Position numbers and translations under genes: made by a program | Shown here: positions 26,523 to 35,206 of the stretch, piece after piece | Position numbering within the stretch: the first letter of the stretch is position 1 | Layout: every line of letters begins with the position of its first letter | Assembly: GCA_001941045.1 (NCBI GenBank) | Contig: MSHD01000013.1 | Coordinates: forward strand, 1-47,267 | Length of the DNA: 47,267 nt | Origin: Lachnospiraceae bacterium Zagget2 | GTDB taxonomy: Bacteria > Bacillota > Clostridia > Lachnospirales > Lachnospiraceae | Reading direction: 5' to 3' | The notes under the pieces: model-generated | What the model was told of the DNA's origin: nothing | Seen by the model: the letters and a program-made list of their open reading frames with translations, nothing else | Databases searched by the model: none

Positions 26523-26550
26523 TTGACTTTTATTTCCGGTATGCTATAAT
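26523..26550 (+). promoter_or_regulatory. promoter for ppdK
   Basis: TTGACT (26523-26528), 16-base spacer, TATAAT (26545-26550). The transcript would begin at about 26557, on the first base of a strong hairpin. Confidence 0.8.
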
Positions 26551-26556
26551 ATTTTA

Positions 26557-26601
26557 TGTGCGCAGTTGTGTTACGAGGTACACACTGCGCACATTTTATT
26601 T
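26557..26601 (+). terminator. hairpin at the ppdK transcript 5' end, terminator-like
   Basis: Arms TGTGCGCAGT (26557-26566) and ACTGCGCACA (26584-26593), extended by four more pairs past one bulge, then TTTTATTT. For pfk transcripts it can act as a terminator; for the ppdK transcript it would be a 5' stem. Confidence 0.7.
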
Positions 26602-26654
26602 GGAGCCGCAGGCGGTTCCGAAGTAACAATTATTATGCGGTAGGAGGATTTGAG

Positions 26655-29288
26655 ATGGCAAAATGGGTGTACCTCTTTAAAGAGGGCGATGCAAGCATGC
26701 GCAATTTGCTGGGTGGCAAAGGCGCAAATCTGGCAGAGATGACGAATCTGGGACTCCCGATCCCGCAGGGCTTTACAGTGACGACAGAGGCCTGCACGGA
26801 TTACTATGAGAATGGGAAGAAGATCTCGCGGGAGATCGAGGCGCAGATCAACGCGGCGCTTGTGTTCCTGGAGGGAATGCAGGGCAAGCAGTTTGGTGAT
26901 AATGAAGATCCGCTTCTGGTTTCGGTGCGTTCCGGTGCGCGGGCATCGATGCCGGGTATGATGGACACAATTCTGAACCTTGGCCTGAATGATGTGGCCG
27001 TGGAAGGCTTCGCGAAGAAGACGGGTAATCCGCGCTTTGCTTATGATTCCTACCGTCGTTTTATTCAGATGTATTCGGATGTCGTGATGGAAGTTCCGAA
27101 GTCCTTCTTTGAGAAGATCATCGATGAGGTGAAGGAGGAGAAGGGTGTAAAGTATGACATCGAGCTGACCGCGGATGACATGAAGGAACTGATTGCACGC
27201 TTCAAGGCTGTCTATAAAGAGGCGAAGCAGGAGGATTTCCCGCAGGATCCGAGGGAGCAGCTGATGGGCGCGATCAAGGCTGTGTTCCGTTCGTGGGACA
27301 ACCCCCGCGCGATTGTATACCGCCGTATGAACGATATTCCGGGCGACTGGGGCACCGCGGTCAACGTGCAGGCCATGGTCTTCGGAAATATGGGCGAGAC
27401 CTCCGGTACCGGCGTAGCCTTTACGAGAAATCCGTCTACCGGTGAGAAAGGTATTTACGGAGAATATCTGATCAACGCGCAGGGCGAGGACGTCGTGGCG
27501 GGCGTGCGTACACCGCAGCCGATCACAAAGCTGAAGGAAGACCTGCCGGAGTGCTATGATGAGTTTGTCAAGATCGCGATGAAGCTGGAAAATCATTATC
27601 GCGATATGCAGGATATGGAGTTCACGATTCAGGAGGGCAAGCTGTACTTCCTGCAGACCCGTAATGGTAAGAGAACTGCTCCGGCAGCACTGCAGATTGC
27701 CTGTGATCTGGTCGACGAAGGCATGATTACGCAGAAAGAGGCTGTGCAGCGCATCGAGGCGAAGTCGCTTGACCAGCTGCTTCATCCGACCTTTGATCCG
27801 GAGGCTCTGAAGAAGGGGGAGGTGATCGGTTCCGCACTTCCGGCTTCCCCGGGAGCCGCAGCAGGCAAGGTTTACTTCAACGCAGAGGACGCGAAAGCGG
27901 CGCATGAGAGCGGCGAGCGCGTAATTCTTGTCAGACTCGAGACTTCCCCGGAAGACATCGAAGGTATGCACGCGGCACAGGGCATCCTCACCGTACGCGG
28001 CGGCATGACGAGCCATGCGGCGGTTGTGGCCCGCGGTATGGGCACCTGCTGTGTATCCGGCTGTGGTGAGATCAAGATCTCTGAGGAAGAGAAGTGGTTC
28101 GAGCTGGGCGGCCATCATTTCGTTGAGGGTGATTATATTTCTCTGGACGGCACTTCCGGCAATATTTATAAGGGTGACATCCCGACAAAACCGGCGACGA
28201 TCACCGGCAACTTCAAGAGAATCATGGGCTGGGCGGACAAATACCGCCGTCTGCAGGTCCGTACGAATGCGGATACGCCGGCCGACACGCTGAATGCGAT
28301 CCGTCTTGGCGCAGAGGGCATAGGCCTCTGCCGTACCGAGCATATGTTCTTTAATGAGGAGCGCATTCCGAAGATCCGTAAGATGATCCTCTCCGACACA
28401 CATGAGGCGCGCGAGGCTGCTCTGATGGAGTTGCTGCCTTATCAGAAGGAGGACTTCAAGGCGATGTACAAAGCGCTGAAGGGCCGCCCGATGACGGTGC
28501 GTTATCTCGATCCGCCGCTGCATGAGTTTGTGCCGACCGAGGAGGACGACATTGCCGCGCTCGCAGAGGATATGGGTCTTTCGGTTGACGAGGTTCGCGC
28601 GAAGTGCCAGGAGCTTCACGAGTTCAACCCGATGATGGGACACCGTGGCTGCCGTCTGGCTGTCACCTATCCGGAGATTGCCAGAATGCAGACCCGTGCT
28701 GTGATCGAGGCTGCGATTGAGACCGAGCGCTCGGAGGGCTTCGACGTCACGCCGGAGATCATGATCCCGCTTGTCGGCGAGCGCAAGGAGCTGAAGTTCG
28801 TGAAGCAGGTTGTCGAGGAGACCGCAGAGCTTGTGAAGAAAGAGATGGGCAGCGATATCCAGTATCATATCGGTACGATGATCGAGATTCCGCGTGCGGC
28901 GCTGACCGCGGACGAGATCGCGAAGGAGGCAGAGTTCTTCTCCTTCGGCACGAACGATCTGACGCAGATGACCTTTGGATTCTCGCGTGATGATTCCGGC
29001 AAGTTCCTGGATTCTTACTATAAGGAGAAGATCTATGAGTCCGATCCCTTCGCGAAGCTGGATCAGGAAGGTGTCGGCAAGCTGGTGAAGCTGGCGGCTG
29101 ATCTTGGACGCAAGACCAGGCCGGATATCAAGATGGGTATCTGCGGCGAGCACGGCGGCGACCCGTCGTCTGTGGAGTTCTGCCACAAAGTCGGACTGAA
29201 CTATGTGAGCTGTTCTCCGTACCGGGTGCCGATCGCGCGTCTTGCAGCCGCGCAGGCAGCAATCAACGAGGAGGAAGCTAACGCATAA
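26655..29288 (+). CDS. ppdK: Pyruvate, phosphate dikinase
   Basis: 877 aa from the ATG at 26655 (TAGGAGG upstream); an in-frame ATG at 26556 sits in the promoter hairpin and adds unrelated residues. The enzyme interconverts pyruvate + ATP + Pi and PEP + AMP + PPi. An N-terminal nucleotide-binding domain (KWVYLFKEGDASMRNLLGGKGANLAEM) is followed by the central phospho-His domain with GGMTSHAAVVARGMG (His454) and a C-terminal PEP/pyruvate barrel (GICGEHGGDPSSVEFC). Placed after a PPi-type phosphofructokinase. Own promoter with a 5' hairpin, so it can be regulated apart from pfk. Confidence 0.96.
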   Translation: MAKWVYLFKEGDASMRNLLGGKGANLAEMTNLGLPIPQGFTVTTEACTDYYENGKKISREIEAQINAALVFLEGMQGKQFGDNEDPLLVSVRSGARASMPGMMDTILNLGLNDVAVEGFAKKTGNPRFAYDSYRRFIQMYSDVVMEVPKSFFEKIIDEVKEEKGVKYDIELTADDMKELIARFKAVYKEAKQEDFPQDPREQLMGAIKAVFRSWDNPRAIVYRRMNDIPGDWGTAVNVQAMVFGNMGETSGTGVAFTRNPSTGEKGIYGEYLINAQGEDVVAGVRTPQPITKLKEDLPECYDEFVKIAMKLENHYRDMQDMEFTIQEGKLYFLQTRNGKRTAPAALQIACDLVDEGMITQKEAVQRIEAKSLDQLLHPTFDPEALKKGEVIGSALPASPGAAAGKVYFNAEDAKAAHESGERVILVRLETSPEDIEGMHAAQGILTVRGGMTSHAAVVARGMGTCCVSGCGEIKISEEEKWFELGGHHFVEGDYISLDGTSGNIYKGDIPTKPATITGNFKRIMGWADKYRRLQVRTNADTPADTLNAIRLGAEGIGLCRTEHMFFNEERIPKIRKMILSDTHEAREAALMELLPYQKEDFKAMYKALKGRPMTVRYLDPPLHEFVPTEEDDIAALAEDMGLSVDEVRAKCQELHEFNPMMGHRGCRLAVTYPEIARMQTRAVIEAAIETERSEGFDVTPEIMIPLVGERKELKFVKQVVEETAELVKKEMGSDIQYHIGTMIEIPRAALTADEIAKEAEFFSFGTNDLTQMTFGFSRDDSGKFLDSYYKEKIYESDPFAKLDQEGVGKLVKLAADLGRKTRPDIKMGICGEHGGDPSSVEFCHKVGLNYVSCSPYRVPIARLAAAQAAINEEEANA

Positions 29289-29331
29289 AAGCGGTTTGGC
29301 TTTATCAGAAATAAAGAGAGGAGGGCGCGTG

Positions 29332-29679
29332 ATGGTCAGACTGAAGATCAAGGTTCAGTTTGTCGCGGATGCGCCCTTTTTCGGTCCAGGCGTCTGTGAG
29401 TTGCTGGAGCAGATTGATGAGACCGGGTCGCTGCAGAAGGCCTGTAATGCCATGAATCTCTCCTACAGCAAGGGGAGCCGGATGATACGCGGCCTTGACC
29501 GGCATTATGGCCGGCCGATGGTGGAGCGCAGAGTCGGCGGCCCGGATGGAGGCGGTTCGACGCTGACCGAGGAGGGCAGACGTCTGGTAGATACCTACAA
29601 AAGAATGCTCGCGGAGGTTGAGCATGATACAGAGAGACTGTATAAAAAATATTTTGAGGAAGGAGATGGACTGCAATGA
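29332..29679 (+). CDS. ModE-like winged-helix regulator (DNA-binding domain only)
   Basis: 115 aa, corresponding to the N-terminal LysR-type winged helix-turn-helix of ModE: GPGVCELLEQIDETGSLQKACNAMNLSYSKGSRMIRGLDRHYGRPMVERRVGG-x-GGGSTLTEEGRRLV. No molybdate-binding (TOBE) domain is present, so any metal sensing must come from elsewhere. GAGGAGGG precedes the start, with a GTG one codon before the ATG as an alternative. It overlaps the next gene by 4 bases. Likely regulates the molybdenum genes downstream; a palindrome before modA is a candidate site. Confidence 0.85.
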   Translation: MVRLKIKVQFVADAPFFGPGVCELLEQIDETGSLQKACNAMNLSYSKGSRMIRGLDRHYGRPMVERRVGGPDGGGSTLTEEGRRLVDTYKRMLAEVEHDTERLYKKYFEEGDGLQ

Positions 29680-30701
29680 AACTGATCCGGACGCAGGACG
29701 CGGTCGGGCATGTGCTTTGTCATGATATCACGCAGATTATCCGGGGTGTCACAAAGGATGCGGTGTTTCGCAAGGGACATATTGTGACGGAGGAGGATAT
29801 CCCGGTTCTGTTGAGTGTCGGAAAGGAAAACCTCTATGTCTGGGAGAAGGAAGAGGGTATGCTCCATGAAAATGAGGCGGCGGAGATTCTGCGGAAAATC
29901 TGCCAGGGTGAGCATATGCATCCTTCGGATATCAAGGAAGGGAAGATTGAGCTGATCGCTGACGAGGACGGCATCCTGAAGATTGACCGGGAGAAGCTGA
30001 AACAGATCAACGCGCTGGGAGAGATGATGATCGCCACGCGGCATGGCGATTTCCCGGTGAAAAAGGGAGATAAGCTGGCCGGGATGCGTGTGATTCCGCT
30101 CGTGATCCGCGAGGAGAAGATGAAGGAGGCACAGGAAGTGGTTGGTGAGCAGCCGATCCTCACGATTCTGCCTTATCAGAAGCGGCGTGTTGGTATCGTG
30201 GCGACAGGAAGCGAGGTCTACTATCATCGGATCGAGGATACCTTCACACCGGTGATGGTCGAGAAGGTGGAAGAGCTCGGAGCGGAAGTCGGGGAGAAGC
30301 GGGCCTGTAATGATGATCACGAGATGATCACGGCGGCGATTCTGGAAATGATCGGCGAGGGCTGCGACCTGATTCTCTGTACCGGTGGCATGAGCGTCGA
30401 TCCGGACGATCGGACGCCGCTCGCGATCAGGAATACCGGGGCGGATATCGTCACCTATGGCGCGCCAGTACTGCCGGGGGCGATGTTCCTGCTTTCCTAT
30501 TATAAGGAGAATATTCCGATCCTGGGAGTTCCGGGCTGTGCGATGTATTCGAAGAGAACGGTGCTGGATCTGGTCCTGCCGCGCCTGATGTGCGGTGAGC
30601 GGCTGTGCGCGGAAGATCTCAACCGTCTGGGAGAGGGCGGGCTTTGCCTGAACTGTAAGCCCTGTACCTTCCCGAACTGTGGATTTGGAAAGGGAGTCTG
30701 A
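29676..30701 (+). CDS. Molybdopterin-binding protein (MoeA/MoaB-like) with Cys-rich tail
   Basis: 341 aa. The region from about 160 to 310 is a molybdopterin-binding MoaB/MoeA-like domain (RVGIVATGSEVY, then DLILCTGGMSVDPDDRTP). Residues 1-150 resemble the part of clostridial homologues that precedes it. The last 20 residues hold CLNCKPCTFPNCGFGKG, a Cys-rich tail seen in clostridial relatives that may bind metal. Likely role: late step of molybdenum cofactor handling. The ATGA overlap with the ModE-like gene shows translational coupling. The exact step cannot be fixed from sequence. Confidence 0.85.
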   Translation: MKLIRTQDAVGHVLCHDITQIIRGVTKDAVFRKGHIVTEEDIPVLLSVGKENLYVWEKEEGMLHENEAAEILRKICQGEHMHPSDIKEGKIELIADEDGILKIDREKLKQINALGEMMIATRHGDFPVKKGDKLAGMRVIPLVIREEKMKEAQEVVGEQPILTILPYQKRRVGIVATGSEVYYHRIEDTFTPVMVEKVEELGAEVGEKRACNDDHEMITAAILEMIGEGCDLILCTGGMSVDPDDRTPLAIRNTGADIVTYGAPVLPGAMFLLSYYKENIPILGVPGCAMYSKRTVLDLVLPRLMCGERLCAEDLNRLGEGGLCLNCKPCTFPNCGFGKGV

Positions 30702-30706
30702 ATGAG

Positions 30707-31735
30707 ATGACAGAGCTGTATCGGATGCTCTCGGAACAGGATTCCAATCGGCGAAGTGTAGTGCTGACCGTGCTGGAAGAGCCATATCTGGGGGAGAAAG
30801 CCCTGCTGTGTGAGGGAAAGCTTCTCTGTTGTTCTGATCCGGAAGGGCTGCTTGCGCGTCAAAATCTGGAATTTATGCAGACAGAGGCGTGTGATGTGAT
30901 CGAGCTGGAAGGGAAAGCGGTTTTCTGCGAGCCTGTCGGACGGGAGAAGACGCTTGCAGTCTGCGGAGGCGGTCATGTGTCAGCCGCAGTGGTTCGCCTG
31001 GGAAAGATGACCGGGTTTCACACGATTGTCTTTGAGGACAGGCCGAAATTCGCGGACAACGTGAGGCTGGCCGGAGCTGACGAGGTGTACTGCGAGCCTT
31101 TTGAGACCGGACTGGACAGGATCGAAGGAAGCGCAGATACGTACTTTGTGATCGCAACCCGCGGTCATCGCTATGACCATGTCTGCCTGCGGAAAATCGC
31201 GGAGAAGGACCATGCTTACATTGGCATGATCGGAAGCAGGCGCCGGGTGACGATGCTGAAACGGACACTGGAGGAAGAAGGGGTGAACCGGCAGATTCTG
31301 GACGAGCTGCACGCACCGATCGGTCTTGCCATCAACGCGGAGACGCCGGCGGAGATTTCCGTCTCGATCATGGCCGAGATTATTTCGGAAAAGAACGGCA
31401 AAAACCGGGCAGGAGAATATCCGCGGGAGCTGATGCACGCGCTGCTCGATGAAGGAACAGAGCATGGCAGAAGGGCGCTTGCGACGATTGTGAGACGGAA
31501 AGGTTCTGCACCGCGCGAGATCGGGACAAAAATGCTGATCTATGAGGATGGTACGACGGTCGGTACGATTGGCGGAGGCTGCGCGGAGGCGGAGATTTTC
31601 AGCCAGGCCCGTTACCTTCTGACAGCGGGTGAGACTGACGCACGCATCTGTCATGTCGACATGACGACTGAGAACGCGGAGGATGAGGGCATGGTCTGCG
31701 GGGGCAGGGTTGACATTCTGCTGGAGGTGGTGTAA
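30707..31735 (+). CDS. XdhC/CoxI-family protein, domains in reversed order
   Basis: 342 aa. Proteins of the XdhC family deliver or sulfurate molybdenum cofactor for molybdenum hydroxylases. Usually the CoxI domain comes first and the Rossmann XdhC_C domain last. Here the Rossmann part (LAVCGGGHVSAAVVRLGK, then VIATRGHRYDHVCLRK and YIGMIGSRRR) is at about 83-235, and the CoxI part (GSAPREIGTKMLIYEDG, GTIGGGCAEAE, DEGMVCGGRVDIL) is at 255-342. Residues 1-80 may be a decayed CoxI copy. It lies 5 bases after the molybdopterin-binding gene and 3 before moaC. A role in molybdenum enzyme maturation is inferred. Confidence 0.85.
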   Translation: MTELYRMLSEQDSNRRSVVLTVLEEPYLGEKALLCEGKLLCCSDPEGLLARQNLEFMQTEACDVIELEGKAVFCEPVGREKTLAVCGGGHVSAAVVRLGKMTGFHTIVFEDRPKFADNVRLAGADEVYCEPFETGLDRIEGSADTYFVIATRGHRYDHVCLRKIAEKDHAYIGMIGSRRRVTMLKRTLEEEGVNRQILDELHAPIGLAINAETPAEISVSIMAEIISEKNGKNRAGEYPRELMHALLDEGTEHGRRALATIVRRKGSAPREIGTKMLIYEDGTTVGTIGGGCAEAEIFSQARYLLTAGETDARICHVDMTTENAEDEGMVCGGRVDILLEVV

Positions 31736-31738
31736 AGT

Positions 31739-32218
31739 ATGAGTGGATTTACACATTTCGATGGAGATGGCAGTGCGATTATGGTGGATGTCAGCGCGAA
31801 AGCGGACACGGTAAGAGAAGCCATCGCCTGCGGCAGGATTCATATGAGTCCGGAGTGCTATGAGAAGGTGAAGACCGGTGCGATGTCGAAGGGTGATGTT
31901 CTTGGAGTTGCGCGGATCGCAGGGATCATGGGAGCAAAGAAGACTTCTGAGTTGATTCCGCTCTGTCACATCGTGAAGCTCACGGGAGTTACCCTTGATT
32001 TTGAACTGCTGGATGACAGCTGTGAGATCGAGGCGCGGTGCACGACGCGGACCGTTGATAAGACCGGTGTCGAGATGGAGGCGCTGACCGGTGTGCAGAT
32101 CGCTCTGCTCACGATCTATGATATGTGTAAGGCTGTGGACAGGGGAATGCAGATGAACGGTGTCCGGCTGCTTGAAAAGTTCGGCGGCAAAAGCGGTGTG
32201 TATAAAGCGCCTGTATGA
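31739..32218 (+). CDS. moaC: Cyclic pyranopterin monophosphate synthase
   Basis: 159 aa. MoaC works with MoaA in the first step of molybdenum cofactor synthesis. Diagnostic stretches: [32 protein letters not shown] and [24 protein letters not shown]. It follows the XdhC-like gene by 3 bases and ends about 100 bases before modA. Length is normal. moaA and other cofactor genes are not in the window. Confidence 0.97.
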   Translation: MSGFTHFDGDGSAIMVDVSAKADTVREAIACGRIHMSPECYEKVKTGAMSKGDVLGVARIAGIMGAKKTSELIPLCHIVKLTGVTLDFELLDDSCEIEARCTTRTVDKTGVEMEALTGVQIALLTIYDMCKAVDRGMQMNGVRLLEKFGGKSGVYKAPV

Positions 32219-32292
32219 TGCAGGGAATTACGGATTCTTCGGAGTTCGTTTTTCTGTCGAAGCGTTCGCTTTTTGAAAAGATAACGCTCCGA

Positions 32293-32309
32293 TGATAAAA
32301 AATTTATCA
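32293..32309. promoter_or_regulatory. 17-bp palindrome before modA
   Basis: TGATAAA (32293-32299), AAA, TTTATCA (32303-32309) form a perfect 7-3-7 inverted repeat immediately before the ribosome binding site of modA. It may be an operator, possibly for the ModE-like protein at 29332; this link is inference. Confidence 0.5.
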
Positions 32310-32326
32310 GGAAAAGGAGAGAGAGT

Positions 32327-33277
32327 ATGAAAAAAAGAGTATTGGCAGTTTTGTTGGCAGCGACGATGGCTTTTGGGCTCATGGCCTGCGGCAGCAGTTC
32401 TTCGTCGAGCAGCAGCGAGACGGAGGAGACGACGGAAGAAGAGGCAGTGGAAGAAGAGGAAGCCGCTGCGGAGGAAACGGAGGCTGAGGAGGCCGAGGCG
32501 GAGGAAGAGACTGCGGATGTCTTTGAGGAGACGGAGATTCAGGTCTTCATCGCAGCCAGTCTGAATACGGTGATGCAGGAGATCGTCAGCATGTACAACG
32601 AGATCCAGCCGAACGTGACGATCACGCTGAACGCGGACAGCTCGGGTACTCTGCTCACACAGATCGAGGAAGGCTACGAGTGCGATATCTTCTTCTCCGC
32701 GGCGCAGAAGCAGATGAATACGCTTGAGGAGGACGGCCTGATCGTCGAAGGAACGAGGGCCGATGTGCTGAATAACCAGGTGGTTGTGATCACCTATGCG
32801 GGTTCTGAGACGAGCGTTACCGGGCTTGACAATATCGGCGACGCGGAGAGCATCGCGCTTGCGGACGGCAGCGTGCCGGTCGGCAAATATACACGTGAGG
32901 CGCTGATCAGCACAGGCGTGCTCGACGGTTCCAAGGAAGCGTCTGAATACACGACGGAGGAAGTCTCCGAGGCGCTCGGCGGCGTGGAGATCAGTGAGCA
33001 GAGCAACGTCAGCAAGGTGCTCGAGGCGGTGAAGGAGGCGTCCTGCGAGGTCGGAACGACTTATTATTCCGATACCTATGGCTATGAGGATGCTGTGGAG
33101 ATTCTTGAGGTGGTCAGCTATGATCTGACCGGCGACGTCATCTATCCGATTTGCCAGGTACAGAATGACGAGGCGGATGAGCTGCAGACGGAGGCGGCCG
33201 CGGACTTCCTTGCCTACATCCTGTCGGATGAGGTGAAGGATGTGCTCGACAGCTACTACTTCGATACGGATCTGTAA
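32327..33277 (+). CDS. modA: Molybdate ABC transporter substrate-binding lipoprotein
   Basis: 316 aa. Signal peptide with lipobox GLMAC (Cys21), then a Ser run and a Glu-rich linker to about residue 65, then the periplasmic-type binding domain opening EIQVFIAASLNTVMQEIVSMY, typical of ModA. ModA binds molybdate or tungstate and hands it to ModB. GGAAAAGGAGAG precedes the ATG, with the 17-bp palindrome just before it. modB and modC follow in the same direction. The anion preference cannot be told from sequence. Confidence 0.94.
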   Translation: MKKRVLAVLLAATMAFGLMACGSSSSSSSSETEETTEEEAVEEEEAAAEETEAEEAEAEEETADVFEETEIQVFIAASLNTVMQEIVSMYNEIQPNVTITLNADSSGTLLTQIEEGYECDIFFSAAQKQMNTLEEDGLIVEGTRADVLNNQVVVITYAGSETSVTGLDNIGDAESIALADGSVPVGKYTREALISTGVLDGSKEASEYTTEEVSEALGGVEISEQSNVSKVLEAVKEASCEVGTTYYSDTYGYEDAVEILEVVSYDLTGDVIYPICQVQNDEADELQTEAAADFLAYILSDEVKDVLDSYYFDTDL

Positions 33278-33361
33278 AGCAGACAGAGGCGAAAGAGGCT
33301 GGCGTGGGGAAGGATGTTTCTCATGCCAGCCTTTCCATGGATAAAGGGGAGGAATGTTGAT

Positions 33362-34066
33362 ATGGAAGAGATCATGGAGATTCTGCAAAATCTGAACTGG
33401 AGTCCGCTGTTCATTTCGCTGAAGACGGGGGTCGTGGCGACGATTATCTCCTTCTTCCTCGGTATCTTCGCAGCACGCAAGGTGCTGAAGGCAGGGCCGA
33501 GGCTGAAAGCGGTCGCAGACGGCATCCTGACTTTGCCGATGGTATTGCCGCCCACCGTGATGGGTTTTTTCCTGTTGCTTCTGTTCAGCCGCAGACGTCC
33601 CTTAGGCATTTTCCTGTATGACAACTTCAATATCAAGATCGTGCAGTCCTGGACAGGCTGTATCATCGCGGCGACCGTGATCGCCTTTCCGCTGATGTAC
33701 CGCAACGCGCGCGCGGCCTTCGAGCAGGTGGATGTGAACCTGATCTACGCGGGGCGTACGCTGGGCATGAGCGATACCGCTATTTTCTGGAAGGTGACGG
33801 TGCCGACTGCGGGACCTGGCGTTGTCTCAGGTACAATTCTGACCTTCGCGCGTGCGCTCGGCGAGTACGGCGCGACCTCGATGCTGGCCGGCAATATACC
33901 GGGTAAGACCAGTACGATCTCGCAGAAGATCGCCATGGTTATCCAGGACGGAGACTATGCGACCGCGGGTGTGTGGGTCGTGATTGTCATGCTCATCGCC
34001 TTCGTGATTATCTTCCTGATGAATCTGGTCACGGGCGGGAATATGAAGAATATCAAACAGTGGTAG
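33362..34066 (+). CDS. modB: Molybdate ABC transporter permease
   Basis: 234 aa from the ATG at 33362 (GGGGAGG upstream); an in-frame ATG at 33314 is less likely. Five or six membrane helices and the EAA-type loop RTLGMSDTAIFWKVTVPTAGPG, plus TFARALGEYGATSMLAGNIPGKT, identify ModB. It forms the channel of the ModABC importer. The gap from modA is 84 bases without a clear terminator; modC follows after 21 bases. Confidence 0.95.
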   Translation: MEEIMEILQNLNWSPLFISLKTGVVATIISFFLGIFAARKVLKAGPRLKAVADGILTLPMVLPPTVMGFFLLLLFSRRRPLGIFLYDNFNIKIVQSWTGCIIAATVIAFPLMYRNARAAFEQVDVNLIYAGRTLGMSDTAIFWKVTVPTAGPGVVSGTILTFARALGEYGATSMLAGNIPGKTSTISQKIAMVIQDGDYATAGVWVVIVMLIAFVIIFLMNLVTGGNMKNIKQW

Positions 34067-34087
34067 GAAAGCGGGGAAAGTACATAG

Positions 34088-35143
34088 ATGGCGATAAAAG
34101 CAGATATTAAAAAAAAGCTGGGTGACTTTTCCCTGCATGTAAAACTGGAGAGCGACTGCCGGAGAATCGGCATCCTCGGCGCTTCCGGCTGCGGCAAGAG
34201 TATGACGCTCAAGTGCATTGCGGGTAGCGAGAAGCCGGACGAGGGGCAGATCGTGATCGACGGGCGCACGATGTATGACTCGGCCACGAAATGCAACTGG
34301 AAGCCGCAGAAACGGAATGTGGGCTATCTCTTCCAGAATTACGCGCTGTTCCCGACGATGAGCGTGAAGGCGAACATTGCTGCGGGATTAAAGTGCGGCA
34401 AGGAGGAGAAGGCGGAAAAGGTGGAGCGGATGCTGCACCGGTTTCAGCTGGACGGTCTCGGGGAGAGGCTGCCGGGCGAGCTCTCAGGCGGTCAGCAGCA
34501 GCGGGTAGCGCTTGCGCGCATCATGGTCTACGAGCCTGACGTGATTATGCTCGATGAGCCTTTCTCGGCGCTGGACGCTTTTCTCAAGGAGCGGCTGCAG
34601 CAGGAGATGCAGGAGCTGCTTGCGGAATATGAGGGAAACGTCATCCTCGTGTCACACAGCAGGGACGAGATCTATCAGCTCTGCGAGGAACTGCTGATCA
34701 TGGATCAGGGCAAGGATATCTGTTATGGAAAGACGAAAGAGATTTTCGCAAACCCGGAGCACAAGGAAGCCGCGCGGCTGACCGGCTGTAAGAACCTTGT
34801 GCCGGTCATGAGACTTGATGCGCATACGCTGGAGATCCCGCAGTGGGGGACGATGCTTTCCCTGGAGCATGAGATTTCGGAGGACATCTCTTACATCGGG
34901 CTGCGCGCCCATGACTTTGTCCCCTGCTGGGAGGAGGAGCGCCCGGTGAACAGTATCGCCGTGCAGGTGAACAGCATCGCCCGGCTGCAGTTTGAACATA
35001 AATATTTCCTGGCGACACAGCAGGAAGGGGCGGAGGAGATCTGCTGGTTCGTGCAGCGGAATGAATGGCCGCTCTATGAGGAGAAAGGCCTGCCGCGCTG
35101 GCTCATCATACCGGAGGAGAAGCTGTTATTGTTGAAGGAATAA
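34088..35143 (+). CDS. modC: Molybdate ABC transporter ATPase
   Basis: 351 aa. Walker A GASGCGKS, Q-loop FQNYALFP, signature LSGGQQQRVALAR, Walker B VIMLDEP and H-loop VSHSRDE are all present in about 1-230. The C-terminal 120 residues form the usual regulatory (TOBE-like) domain. It powers ModABC uptake. A strong terminator follows at 35165, ending the molybdenum operon. Confidence 0.95.
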   Translation: MAIKADIKKKLGDFSLHVKLESDCRRIGILGASGCGKSMTLKCIAGSEKPDEGQIVIDGRTMYDSATKCNWKPQKRNVGYLFQNYALFPTMSVKANIAAGLKCGKEEKAEKVERMLHRFQLDGLGERLPGELSGGQQQRVALARIMVYEPDVIMLDEPFSALDAFLKERLQQEMQELLAEYEGNVILVSHSRDEIYQLCEELLIMDQGKDICYGKTKEIFANPEHKEAARLTGCKNLVPVMRLDAHTLEIPQWGTMLSLEHEISEDISYIGLRAHDFVPCWEEERPVNSIAVQVNSIARLQFEHKYFLATQQEGAEEICWFVQRNEWPLYEEKGLPRWLIIPEEKLLLLKE

Positions 35144-35164
35144 TCGATATCGTTTAAAGCATGA

Positions 35165-35206
35165 AGGGCAGATGCGGTGAATAAGCATCTGCCCTGCAAT
35201 TTTTTA
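35165..35206 (+). terminator. terminator of the molybdenum operon
   Basis: An 11-bp perfect stem AGGGCAGATGC/GCATCTGCCCT (35165-35175 with 35185-35195), 9-base loop, then CAATTTTTTATT. It also separates the convergent reductoisomerase-like gene. Confidence 0.9.

Noticed and set aside
26571-29351. 926-codon frame on the minus strand over ppdK
   Set aside because: Very long but fully antisense to pyruvate phosphate dikinase; the His/Arg/Leu-rich translation is typical of shadow frames.
32219-32292. molybdenum cofactor riboswitch before modA
   Set aside because: The space is too short and no P1-P5 structure is visible; only the 17-bp palindrome stands out.
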